Positions 8,457 to 15,388 of a stretch of DNA of 64,000 bases are shown here, piece by piece. Positions within the stretch are counted from its first letter, which is position 1. Every line of letters begins with the position of its first letter. Position numbers and translations under genes: made by a program. The stretch is from assembly GCA_963788215.1 (NCBI GenBank), contig CAWBFX010000010.1, forward strand, positions 930,001 to 994,000. The letters run 5' to 3'. The notes beneath the pieces were generated by a model, which saw only the letters and a list, made by a program, of their open reading frames with translations, had not been told where the DNA came from and made no database searches. Source of the DNA: AC-32 sp963788215. Its GTDB lineage: Bacteria; Actinomycetota; Thermoleophilia; Gaiellales; Gaiellaceae.

Positions 8457-8477
8457 GCCGCGGCCTTAGGCCGCGGC
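8457..8477. terminator. bidirectional hairpin downstream of MMPL gene
   Basis: GCCGCGGCCT-T-AGGCCGCGGC, a near-perfect palindrome beginning 10 bp after the MMPL stop. Together with the next hairpin it fills the gap between convergent MMPL and MFS genes. No U-tract follows, so termination may rely on Rho or on hairpin strength. Confidence 0.6.
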
Positions 8478-8483
8478 GAGGCC

Positions 8484-8520
8484 CGAGTCGCGGCTGACCA
8501 GCTTGGTCAGCCGCGACTCG
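8484..8520. terminator. perfect 17-bp stem hairpin, 3-nt loop
   Basis: The left arm 8484-8500 (CGAGTCGCGGCTGACCA) is exactly complementary to 8504-8520, with loop GCT. It lies 10 bp past the stop codon of the minus-strand MFS gene and is the longest perfect inverted repeat I found. It would terminate either convergent transcript. Confidence 0.65.
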
Positions 8521-8530
8521 AGGCCTGCGA

Positions 8531-10000
8531 TCAGGCGGCTTCTTGGAGCGGCCTCGCGTCGAACTCGACCGCTTCGGCCTCCGACGGCACGGACTCGATC
8601 ATGACCGCCGCGAGCACGGCCGCGAGCGCGGCGAGCCCGGCGAGCACGTAGAAGGCGATCTGGAACCCGTACGTCAGCGCGGGGGCGCTGAACGCCGGGA
8701 CGCCGGGATGCGAGTGGGCGTAATGCGCCGTGAAGGTCGCAGCGATCGTCGAGGCCACCGCGAGCCCGATCGCGCCGCCGATCTGCTGGCTCGTGTTGAG
8801 AAGTCCCGAGGCGACGCCTGCGTCGGCTTCCTGCACGCCCATCAGCCCGGCAATCGTCATCGGCACGAACGTGAAGGCGAGGCCGACCGCGGTGAGCAGG
8901 AACGCGGGGAAGAGGTCGAAGAAGTAGTGACCGTCCGGCGGCACCTGCGTGAGCAGGAGGAGTGCCCCCGCGGCGAGCGCGAGCCCGACGGGCATCACGC
9001 GGCGGACGCCGACCCTTGTTACGAGGTTCTGCGCCACGTTGGCCAGCAGCACGATCGTCAGCGTCAGGGGCAGGTAGGCGACGCCCGTCTCGATCGCGGA
9101 GAAGCCCAGCACCTGCTGCATGTACAGCGTGCCGAGGAAGAACTGCGAGAAGACCGACGTGCCGAGCAGGAACGCGGTCACGTTCGCGCCGGCGAGCGTG
9201 CGCAACCGGAAGATCCGCATGGGGAGGAGCGGAGCCTTCGAGCGCAGCTCGATCACGACGAACGAGACGATCAGAGCGGCGGAGGCGGCGAGCAGGCCGA
9301 TCGTCTCGCCGGTGCTCCAGCCGATCTCGGTGGCCCGGGTCAGCGCGTACACGAGGAGCATCAGCCCGCCGGTGACGGTCGTGGCTCCGGCGAAGTCGAA
9401 GTGCCGGTGACCGAGGTCGGCGCGGCTCTCGCGCAGGAGCAGCGGGGCGATCACGACGAGCGCGAGCCCGACCGGGACGTTGATGAAGAAGATCCAGGAC
9501 CAGCTGAGCGAGCTCGTCAGCAGCCCGCCCAGGAGCACGCCTGCGGCGGCGCCGCTTCCGGAGACCGCGCCCCAGATCCCAAGCGCGAGGTTGCGCTCGC
9601 GGCCTTCGGCGAACATCGTCATCAGGATCGACAGCGCCGCGGGTGCCAGCAATGCGCCGCCGAGGCCTTGAGTCGCCCGGAACGCGATCAACGAGCCGGC
9701 GGACCACGCGAACCCGGCGAGCAGCGAGCTGAGGGTGAAGAGCCCGATGCCGGCGAGGAAGAGCTTTCGCCGCCCGAGTAGGTCGGCCATCCGGCCGCCG
9801 AGCAACAGGACGCCGCCGAACATGATCGCGTAGGCGGTGATGACCCACTGCAGGCTGGACTCGCTGAAGTGGAGGTCGTTCTGGATGGACGGTAGTGCGA
9901 CGTTCACGATCGCCACGTCGAGCACGACCATGAACTGCGCCGCCACGAGCACCGCGAGTGCGCTCCAGCGGCGGTCTGCTGTGCCTCTTAGTAGTGCCAT
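8531..10000 (-). CDS. MFS drug exporter, DHA2 (EmrB/QacA) family, 14 helices
   Basis: 489 residues with the family landmarks: helix 1 with VLDVAIVNVALPSIQNDL (motif D1), GGRMADLLGRRKLFLAG (motif A, about residue 70), IAFRATQGLGGALLAPAALSI (motif B, about 108) and ALGIWGAVSGSGAAAGVLLGGLL (motif C, about 140). Fourteen hydrophobic segments are readable. The ATG at 9998-10000 has the SD AAGGGA. It is divergent from a MarR regulator, and a palindrome overlaps its -10 region, so it is very likely the MarR-repressed target. The other long minus-strand frame here is a shadow. Confidence 0.92.
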   Translation of the reverse strand: MALLRGTADRRWSALAVLVAAQFMVVLDVAIVNVALPSIQNDLHFSESSLQWVITAYAIMFGGVLLLGGRMADLLGRRKLFLAGIGLFTLSSLLAGFAWSAGSLIAFRATQGLGGALLAPAALSILMTMFAEGRERNLALGIWGAVSGSGAAAGVLLGGLLTSSLSWSWIFFINVPVGLALVVIAPLLLRESRADLGHRHFDFAGATTVTGGLMLLVYALTRATEIGWSTGETIGLLAASAALIVSFVVIELRSKAPLLPMRIFRLRTLAGANVTAFLLGTSVFSQFFLGTLYMQQVLGFSAIETGVAYLPLTLTIVLLANVAQNLVTRVGVRRVMPVGLALAAGALLLLTQVPPDGHYFFDLFPAFLLTAVGLAFTFVPMTIAGLMGVQEADAGVASGLLNTSQQIGGAIGLAVASTIAATFTAHYAHSHPGVPAFSAPALTYGFQIAFYVLAGLAALAAVLAAVMIESVPSEAEAVEFDARPLQEAA

Positions 10001-10040
10001 GGAAATCCCTTCTCGCTGGAAACCCTTGCTTCGAACAATT

Positions 10041-10058
10041 CGTTTTCTAACAGAAACG
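10041..10058. promoter_or_regulatory. imperfect palindrome over the MFS promoter, candidate MarR operator
   Basis: CGTTTTCTAACAGAAACG is an inverted repeat with one inserted T in the left arm. It overlaps the minus-strand -10 (TAGAAA, complement of 10044-10049), which pairs with a perfect -35 TTGACA (complement of 10069-10074) at 18-19 bp. A second small palindrome, CGAA-CAA-TTCG, lies at 10032-10042. This is where a divergently encoded MarR would block the exporter promoter. Confidence 0.55.
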
Positions 10059-10066
10059 ATCTGTGC

Positions 10067-10094
10067 TTGTCAAATATTTTTTCTCTGATAGGAT
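10067..10094 (+). promoter_or_regulatory. marR promoter, leaderless
   Basis: TTGTCA (10067-10072), 16 bp, TAGGAT (10089-10094), then 6 nt to the marR ATG at 10101. The two divergent -35 elements overlap back to back (TTGTCA and the minus-strand TTGACA), so the genes compete for polymerase. Confidence 0.55.
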
Positions 10095-10100
10095 CACGGC

Positions 10101-10604
10101 ATGGCAACGACTGAGGTCACGACCCGAGACCAAGCGGCCGACAAGCCGGCCCTGCACTTTGCGCCGACCACGGGAATGCTCCTCGTCAAGCTCGGACGCT
10201 TCGCGGAGGCGCGGTTCAAGGAAGCGCTCAAGCCCACCGAGCTGACGCCGAAGCACCTCGGCGTCCTCTTCGAGGTGCGCGCGAACCCGACGAGCCAGCA
10301 GCTGCTCTGCCAGACGATCGACGTCGACGCGAGCAAGCTCGTCGCGATCCTCAACGACCTCGAGGACGACGGCCTGATCGTGCGCCGCCGCGACCCGGAC
10401 GACCGCCGCCGGCACATCGTCGAGCTGACGAAGGAGGCGCAGGCCCGCCTCGCGAAGGCCGAGAAGGTCGCGCAGTCCGTCGAGGAGGAGCTCTTCGCCG
10501 GTCTCGATGCCGACGAGCGCGCTCAGCTGCGGCTGCTTCTGGCCCGGGTGGCCGACACGACCGGCGTGATCCGGGGCTGTCCCAGCCTCATCGTCGACGA
10601 CTGA
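10101..10604 (+). CDS. MarR-family transcriptional regulator
   Basis: 167 residues with the winged-helix core: an N-terminal dimerisation helix (TGMLLVKLGRFAEARFKEALKP), HTH (PTSQQLLCQTIDVDASKLVAILNDLEDDGLIVRRRDP, about residues 63-98) and the beta-wing DPDDRRRHIVELT, a strong MarR signature, followed by C-terminal dimer helices. It probably senses a phenolic or drug-like ligand and represses the divergent MFS exporter. The ATG has no SD and lies 6 nt after a -10 box, predicting a leaderless mRNA. Confidence 0.92.
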   Translation: MATTEVTTRDQAADKPALHFAPTTGMLLVKLGRFAEARFKEALKPTELTPKHLGVLFEVRANPTSQQLLCQTIDVDASKLVAILNDLEDDGLIVRRRDPDDRRRHIVELTKEAQARLAKAEKVAQSVEEELFAGLDADERAQLRLLLARVADTTGVIRGCPSLIVDD

Positions 10605-10623
10605 AGGTCGAGCGCAGAGGTGG

Positions 10624-10629
10624 TAAAAT
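10624..10629 (+). promoter_or_regulatory. -10 element TAAAAT of initiator tRNA
   Basis: TAAAAT, the closest match to TATAAT in this stretch, ends 11 nt before the tRNA 5' end, giving a short 5' leader of a few nt for RNase P. Confidence 0.55.
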
Positions 10630-10640
10630 GCCGTCAGCGA

Positions 10641-10714
10641 CGCGGGGTGGAGCAGTCAGGTAGCTCGCCGGGCTCATAACCCGGAGGTCGCAGGTTCAAA
10701 TCCTGCCCCCGCTA
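10641..10714 (+). tRNA. initiator tRNA-Met (anticodon CAT)
   Basis: The cloverleaf starts CGCGGGG. The anticodon stem has the three consecutive G-C pairs (GGG/CCC) that mark initiator tRNAs around the loop CTCATAA, and base 1 (C) is unpaired with base 72 (T), another initiator hallmark. The usual bacterial mismatch is C1 with A72; here it is C with T. GGTTCAAATCC is the T-arm. CCA is not encoded. Confidence 0.92.
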
Positions 10715-10718
10715 CTGC

Positions 10719-10744
10719 GAAAGGCGCCGGAAACGGCGCCTTTC
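10719..10744 (+). terminator. intrinsic-type terminator of initiator tRNA
   Basis: GAAAGGCGCC-GGAAAC-GGCGCCTTTC: a perfect 10-bp stem with a 6-nt loop, 4 nt after the tRNA discriminator base. The stem itself supplies TTT on the 3' side. Confidence 0.8.
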
Positions 10745-10774
10745 CATTGGAGCACCACCCATGCTTTTGCCTCT

Positions 10775-10806
10775 GCAAGCGGTTCTTGCAGCTTGGCGCA
10801 AGCTGC
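10775..10806. promoter_or_regulatory. overlapping inverted repeats upstream of the TIR gene
   Basis: GCAAG-CGGTT-CTTGC (10775-10789) overlaps the perfect repeat GCAGCTTG-GCG-CAAGCTGC (10788-10806). Four alternating GCAAG/CTTG half-sites in 32 bp lie about 45 bp before the TIR-protein start. They could be operator half-sites or two mutually exclusive RNA hairpins; nothing in the sequence decides which. Confidence 0.45.
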
Positions 10807-10848
10807 GCCCAGCCAGCCTGTGGTCATGTCCGTCATCATGAATCGCGC

Positions 10849-11763
10849 ATGAAGCCCCGCATCTTCCTCGGGTCGTCGGGCAGGCAGGCCGAGCTGCTGG
10901 AGGCGATCACGCGCGGGCTCGAAGACATCGCAGACGTCGAGCCGTGGACGACCACGTTCAACCCAGGTCGGTCCACCCTCGACCGGCTCGTCGAGCTCTC
11001 CCAGGAAGTCGATTTCGCCGCGTTCGTGTTCGCTCGGGACGACTGGACCACAACGGATGCGTCCCGGTCGGGCCAGGCGTCGCCTCGCGATAACGTTGTG
11101 TTCGAGGCCGGGCTGTTCGGTGGTGCGCTGGGCATCCGGCGCACGTTCATTCTCCACGCGGACGATTCGAAGCTACCGAGCGACCTGCTCGGGCTGACGT
11201 CCGTCCGTTACGACCCGGGCGCCAGCTCGTCAGAGGTTCGTGCAATCAACCAGAAGCTCCGCAAGGCGATGGAGACCGAGGGTCACCGCGGTCGGGTCGA
11301 GGGGCTGTGGTGGCAGCTCTCGCTCACGATGCGGAGCGAGGAAGAACCATCGGCCGTGAGCATCCTGCGCATCTCGCGGGAGCGCGACGGCGGTCTGAAC
11401 GTGACGGGACGGTCCTGGCAGGAGGACGGCACGCTTTCGGCCCGCTACTGGAGCGAGGCTGCGAAGGAGCGCCGAGATCCGGCCGGGATCTTCTACTTCT
11501 GGCAGGGCGAGCGCCCTCGAGACCCGAATGCCCCGCAACTCGAGGGCACCGGTGAGATCAGGCTGGAGACCGCAGAACGCGCCACCGGGTACTGGACAAC
11601 GCGTTCGGATCGCGAACCCGGGTTGAATGCGCGAACCGCCGGCGTCTACCTTCGAGCCGACCCTTCAGACCTCCACGTGTTGGACGGCGGAAACGAGGAG
11701 GAGCGGGCCCAGCTCATCTCGCAGCGCCTCGCGGAATGGCGGTCGGCAGCTAACGCATTCTGA
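10849..11763 (+). CDS. TIR-domain (CAP12/Pycsar-type) protein with C-terminal beta-rich domain
   Basis: 304 residues from the ATG at 10849. Residues 1 to about 125 form a TIR-like domain of the type found in CBASS TIR-STING (Cap12) and Pycsar effectors: MKPRIFLGSSGRQAELLEAI, FNPGRSTLDRLVEL, DFAAFVFARDDWT and RDNVVFEAGLFGGALGI. The glutamate in VVFEAGLF aligns with the NADase catalytic Glu of that group, so NAD+ cleavage is predicted. Residues of about 150-304 are rich in beta strands (SVSILRIS, LNVTGRSW, IFYFWQGERP, TGEIRLE, AGVYLRAD) and resemble a small ligand-binding barrel; I do not recognise the family. No cyclase or other defence gene is adjacent. It follows tRNA-fMet and a terminator and has its own unusual repeat-rich upstream region. 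A stand-alone NAD-depleting sensor is an inference. Confidence 0.78.
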   Translation: MKPRIFLGSSGRQAELLEAITRGLEDIADVEPWTTTFNPGRSTLDRLVELSQEVDFAAFVFARDDWTTTDASRSGQASPRDNVVFEAGLFGGALGIRRTFILHADDSKLPSDLLGLTSVRYDPGASSSEVRAINQKLRKAMETEGHRGRVEGLWWQLSLTMRSEEEPSAVSILRISRERDGGLNVTGRSWQEDGTLSARYWSEAAKERRDPAGIFYFWQGERPRDPNAPQLEGTGEIRLETAERATGYWTTRSDREPGLNARTAGVYLRADPSDLHVLDGGNEEERAQLISQRLAEWRSAANAF

Positions 11764-11796
11764 CCCGGACGACGCTAGCTGCTCTCTTCCTCCTTG

Positions 11797-13425
11797 TTAT
11801 GCGCGCTTTGAACGCCTGCTTCGGCCGGGCCCGCGCAGGCGTCGCCGGCCCAGGATCTCGCGTGCGGCGTTGAGGCCCGGCGTGCCCATGACGCCTCCGC
11901 CGGGGTGGGCGGCGGAGCCGCAGAGGTAGAGGCCGCGGATCGGCGTGCGGTAGCGCGCGTAGCCGGGCACCGGACGGAACGCGAAGAGCTGGCCCGGCGT
12001 CATCGCGCCCTGGAAGATGTTCCCGCCGGTGAGATTGAAGACGCGCTCGAGGTCGGGCGGCGCCAGCACCTGGCGGTCGATGACGGCGCTCGTGAAGTTC
12101 GGCGCGTATTCGTTCACGATCTCGAAGCAGCGATCGGCGAAGGCGTCGCGGCGCTCGTCGTCCCAGCTGCCGTCGCGGAGCTCGTACGGCGCGTACTGGA
12201 CGAACATCGACATCAGATGCTTTCCCTCCGGCGCCACCGTCGGGTCGACCACCGAGGGAAGCTGGCACTCGATCACGGGATCCGCGGAGGGCCGTCCGTA
12301 TTTCGCGTCGTCGAACGCGCGCTCGATGTAGTCCTGGTCGGGGACGAGGTGGATGGTGCCGCGGTGCTGAGGCCCGGGCTCGGTTCCGGGCACGGCGCTG
12401 AAGTTCGGCAGCTCGTCCAGCGCGACGTTGATCTTCAACGAGGCGCTCTCGTAGCTGATCCGCTCGACGTCGGCCACGAAGGGCTCCGGCAGCTGGCTCC
12501 GGTCGAGCAGCTGCAGGAACGTCACGTTCGCGTCGGCGTTGCTGGCCACGATCGGGGCGTGGAACTCGTCGCCCGAGGCGAGGGCGACTCCGTCGACCCG
12601 GCCGTCTCGCACGAGGATGTGCGACACCTCGGCCTCGCAGCGGATGTCGGCGCCCAGGTCGCGCGCAGCAGCAGCAAGTGCCTGCGTGATCCCGCCCATC
12701 CCGCCCCGCATGTACGCCCAGACGCCGCGGGTACCCCCGGCTTCGCCCATGACGTGGTGGAAGAGCACGTACGCGGTCCCCGGCACGGAGGGGCTCGCCA
12801 TCGCCCCGATGATCGCGTCGGTCGCCAGGGTTCCCTTCAGCTCCTCTGATTCGAACCAGCGGTCGAGGATCGGCCGCGCCGCGCCGGTGAGGATCTCCAC
12901 GGCCTCGCCCGTTGCGTCGCCGAGCTGCCGGAAGGATTGCCCCAGGGTCAGCAGCTTCCGCAGATCGCCGAGCCGGGGCCTGCGCAGGTCGGGCGGCGCC
13001 ATCGTCAGCGTCGGCTCGACCACTGCCGCGACCCGCTCGAGCATCGCCTCGTATTGCGGGTACCGCTCGGCATCGCGCTTGCTGAACTTCGCGATCTCGT
13101 CGCGGGTCTGCTCGGCGTCCGGGCCCATCGTCAGCGAGCGCCCGTCCGGGAACGGCGTGAACGACGACGGGTTACGGGGGAGCACCTCGTAGCCGTACGA
13201 CGTGAGCTTCAGGTCGCGGACGATCTCCGTGTGGAAGAGGCTGTTGACGTACGAAGCCGTCGAGACCTTGAACCCGGGAAAGGTCTCCTCGGTGACGCAG
13301 GCGCCGCCGACGATGTGGCGCCGCTCGAGCACGAGAACGCGCAGCCCCGCACGTCCCAGGTAGCACGCGGTGACGAGGCCGTTGTGGCCGGCGCCGATCA
13401 CGATGGCGTCGTAGGTCGCAGCCAT
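11797..13425 (-). CDS. CrtI-like FAD-dependent oxidoreductase (phytoene dehydrogenase-related)
   Basis: 542 residues. The N-terminal dinucleotide-binding motif DAIVIGAGHNGLVTACYLGRAGLRVLVLE is followed by RRHIVGGACVTEE. Later come GGMGGITQALAAAARDLGADI and a C-terminal GLYLCGSAAHPGGGVMGTPGLNAARE. This is the pattern of the NAD(P)/FAD amine-oxidase/CrtI superfamily; the exact substrate is unknown. No phytoene synthase or other carotenoid gene is visible, so carotenoid desaturation is not supported by context. The ATG at 13423-13425 sits directly before the Rossmann strand. An upstream in-frame start at 13443 would add six residues. Confidence 0.88.
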   Translation of the reverse strand: MAATYDAIVIGAGHNGLVTACYLGRAGLRVLVLERRHIVGGACVTEETFPGFKVSTASYVNSLFHTEIVRDLKLTSYGYEVLPRNPSSFTPFPDGRSLTMGPDAEQTRDEIAKFSKRDAERYPQYEAMLERVAAVVEPTLTMAPPDLRRPRLGDLRKLLTLGQSFRQLGDATGEAVEILTGAARPILDRWFESEELKGTLATDAIIGAMASPSVPGTAYVLFHHVMGEAGGTRGVWAYMRGGMGGITQALAAAARDLGADIRCEAEVSHILVRDGRVDGVALASGDEFHAPIVASNADANVTFLQLLDRSQLPEPFVADVERISYESASLKINVALDELPNFSAVPGTEPGPQHRGTIHLVPDQDYIERAFDDAKYGRPSADPVIECQLPSVVDPTVAPEGKHLMSMFVQYAPYELRDGSWDDERRDAFADRCFEIVNEYAPNFTSAVIDRQVLAPPDLERVFNLTGGNIFQGAMTPGQLFAFRPVPGYARYRTPIRGLYLCGSAAHPGGGVMGTPGLNAAREILGRRRLRGPGRSRRSKRA

Positions 13426-13471
13426 GGCGGCAGATCGTGCCACGCGCCTTTCTGCTGCGAGGATTGAGCGT

Positions 13472-14252
13472 GTGGGCGAGCAACGCTTTCCGACCGGCTT
13501 TCCCGAGCTGGACGCGCTGCTCGCGGACTTCGTCGAGCGCGTCAGCTCGATCCTCGCCGACGATCTCGTCGGCGCCTACCTGGTCGGCTCCTTCGCGCTC
13601 GGCGGCGGGGATATGGCAAGCGACTGCGACTTCATCGTCGTCACGGAGAACCGCGTCGACGCGGAGGAGGAACGGGCGCTGCGGGCGCTGCACGACGAGA
13701 TTCCGACCCGCGATGGTTACTGGCCGCAGAACCTCGAAGGCTCGTACGCGCCCAGGGCGGAGCTCGAGACGCTCGGCTCGCTCGGCCGCGACTGGCTCTA
13801 CGTCAACCGCGGACACCGCGACATGAGCTGGGACCCTCACTGCAACGCCGAAGACGTTCGCTGGGTGCTCCGCGAGCGGAGCGTGCCGCTTTCGGGCCCG
13901 CCCGCGGCGCGGTTCGCGTGCACAGGTGCCCGGGGACCTGCTGCGTGAGAGAGCGCGCTCGCTCCTCGCGACGTTGATCCCGGACCTGCGCAGCTGGGCC
14001 AACTTCGGCGTCGCCTGGACGCAGCGCTACGCCGTGCAGATGACCTGCCGCTTCCTCCAGACGATCGAAACCGGCGAGGTGACCACCAAGCTCGACGCGC
14101 TCGACTGGGCCCTGGGCGAGCTCGCGCCGGAGTGGCACGCCCTGATCGAGCAGGCTCGCGACGACCGGCTCCTGCCGTGGGACGATCCGCCGCGCCCCGG
14201 GAGCGTCGAGCAGGCGGTCGCCTTCGCCCGCTACGCGGCCACGCTTACCTAG
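13472..14252 (+). CDS. AadA-like nucleotidyltransferase, frameshifted
   Basis: The N-terminal half has a nucleotidyltransferase core, VGAYLVGSFALGGGDMASDCDFIVV, with the GS and DxD metal-binding pattern of aminoglycoside adenylyltransferases. The C-terminal half (from about 13926, another frame) is helical, DLLRERARSLLATLIPDLRSW and TTKLDALDWALGELAPEWHALIEQA, matching the C-terminal domain of that family. The frames switch between about 13905 and 13925. It starts at GTG 13472, with GAGG upstream. A role in aminoglycoside resistance is possible but unproven. The divergent start overlaps the promoter region of the neighbouring oxidoreductase. Confidence 0.75.
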
Positions 14253-14261
14253 GCATTGCAT

Positions 14262-14267
14262 TAGTAT
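14262..14267 (+). promoter_or_regulatory. -10 element TAGTAT of the molybdate operon
   Basis: TAGTAT ends 8 nt before the ATG at 14276. The molybdate regulator is the first gene of the operon, so it probably controls this promoter. Confidence 0.4.
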
Positions 14268-14275
14268 CCGGCGGG

Positions 14276-14653
14276 ATGCCGAAGCAGTTCTACAGTGCGG
14301 GCGAGGCCGCCAAGACCCTCGGGATCAGCCTCGACACCCTGCGGCGCTGGGACCGCACCGGCAAGCTCAAGACGAGTCGGGACGCGAGCAACCGGAGGAT
14401 CGTCTCGGCGCGCGAGATCGACCGTCTGCGCGGCGGCGCGACGAAGCATTTCAGCGCCCGCAACCGCTTCAGCGGGACGGTCACCGACGTCAAGCTCGAA
14501 GGGCTCGTCGCCCAGGTCGAGCTCGTCGTCGAATCGCCGGCCCGCGTGGTCGCGATCGTGACCGCCGACGCGGTCGAGGAGCTCGGCCTGCGCAAGGGCA
14601 TGCCCGCCACGGCCGTCGTCAAGGCGACCTCGGTGATGGTGCAGCAGTCGTGA
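14276..14653 (+). CDS. molybdate-responsive regulator: MerR-like HTH fused to TOBE (Mop) domain
   Basis: 125 residues in two parts. Residues 1-55 are a MerR/excisionase-type helix-turn-helix (FYSAGEAAKTLGISLDTLRRWDRTGKL...NRRIVSAREIDRL). Residues of about 62-125 are a single molybdenum-pterin-binding TOBE/Mop domain (NRFSGTVTDVKLEGLVAQVEL...GLRKGMPATAVVKATSVMV). Mop domains oligomerise to bind molybdate or tungstate, so this should be a one-component oxyanion sensor. It is the first gene of the operon and its stop overlaps the modA GTG (GTGA). It differs from classical ModE, which carries a LysR-type HTH and two Mop domains. Confidence 0.88.
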   Translation: MPKQFYSAGEAAKTLGISLDTLRRWDRTGKLKTSRDASNRRIVSAREIDRLRGGATKHFSARNRFSGTVTDVKLEGLVAQVELVVESPARVVAIVTADAVEELGLRKGMPATAVVKATSVMVQQS

Positions 14654-15387
14654 GGGTCGTCGCGGCAGCGCTACTCGTCTCCGGACTGCTCGTCTCGGCC
14701 GCCGCGGCACAGAGCACGACCTACCGCGCGACCGTCTACGCGGCCGCTTCGCTGACGGACGCCTTTCCCAAGATCGCACCAAGCGCGAAGTACTCGTTCG
14801 CCGGCTCGAACACGCTCGCCGCGCAAATTCGCCAGGGCGCACCGGCCGACGTCTTCGCCTCCGCGAACACGCGACTTCCCCAGGGCCTCTACCACGACCA
14901 CCTCTGCTCGAAGCCCGTCGTCTTCACCCGCAACGCGCTCGTCCTGATCGTCCCGGCCTCGAATCCCGCGCACATCCACGGGGTCTACGACCTCCGGCGC
15001 TCCGGGATCAAGCTCGTGATCGCGGCGGAGAACGTCCCCGTCGGCGCCTACACGCGGCAGGTGCTGAAGAACCTGAAGCTCTCGGGCGTGCTCAAGAACG
15101 TCGTCAGCCAGGAGAGCGACGTGCGCGAGGTGCTCGCGAAGGTCGCGCTCGGCGAGGCGGACGCGGGCTTCGTCTACTCCACCGACTCCCGAACCGTGGC
15201 CGGGAAGGTCAAGACGATTCGCCTTCCCGCCCGCGCGCAGCCGAACGTGCAGTACGGGATCTGCGTCGTCCTGGCGAGCGGGCACAAGGCCGCGGGGCAC
15301 GCCTTCGTGAAGAAGGTCCTCAGCGCGAGGGGCCAGCGGATCCTGCGCCGCTACGGCTTTCTGCCGCGCATCGAGCCGAAGCACTAG
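14650..15387 (+). CDS. modA: molybdate/tungstate ABC transporter substrate-binding protein
   Basis: 245 residues. A signal peptide (VVAAALLVSGLLVSAAAA) precedes a ModA domain: YRATVYAAASLTDAFPKIAP, YSFAGSNTLAAQIRQGAPADVFASAN, NALVLIVPASNP, GAYTRQVLKNL and GEADAGFVYSTD. The Ser/Ala-rich AAASLTDAF and FAGSNTLAAQ segments form the oxyanion pocket. No lipobox cysteine is present, so anchoring is unclear; cleavage after AAAAQ would release it. GTG start coupled to the regulator. Molybdate versus tungstate cannot be told apart. Confidence 0.9.
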   Translation: MRVVAAALLVSGLLVSAAAAQSTTYRATVYAAASLTDAFPKIAPSAKYSFAGSNTLAAQIRQGAPADVFASANTRLPQGLYHDHLCSKPVVFTRNALVLIVPASNPAHIHGVYDLRRSGIKLVIAAENVPVGAYTRQVLKNLKLSGVLKNVVSQESDVREVLAKVALGEADAGFVYSTDSRTVAGKVKTIRLPARAQPNVQYGICVVLASGHKAAGHAFVKKVLSARGQRILRRYGFLPRIEPKH

Positions 15388-15388
15388 C

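Noticed and set aside
10641..11763. Genomic island integrated at tRNA-fMet
   Set aside because: No integrase, no duplicated tRNA 3' end downstream, and the tRNA keeps its own terminator. Only one accessory-type gene follows.
13472..14252. Nucleotidyltransferase near the TIR gene as a CBASS cyclase
   Set aside because: Its C-terminal half (DLLRERARSLLATL, LDALDWALGELAPEWHALI) matches the AadA-type adenylyltransferase family, and a CrtI-like oxidoreductase gene on the other strand separates it from the TIR gene. No CD-NTase GS...DxD...D context beyond the generic fold.
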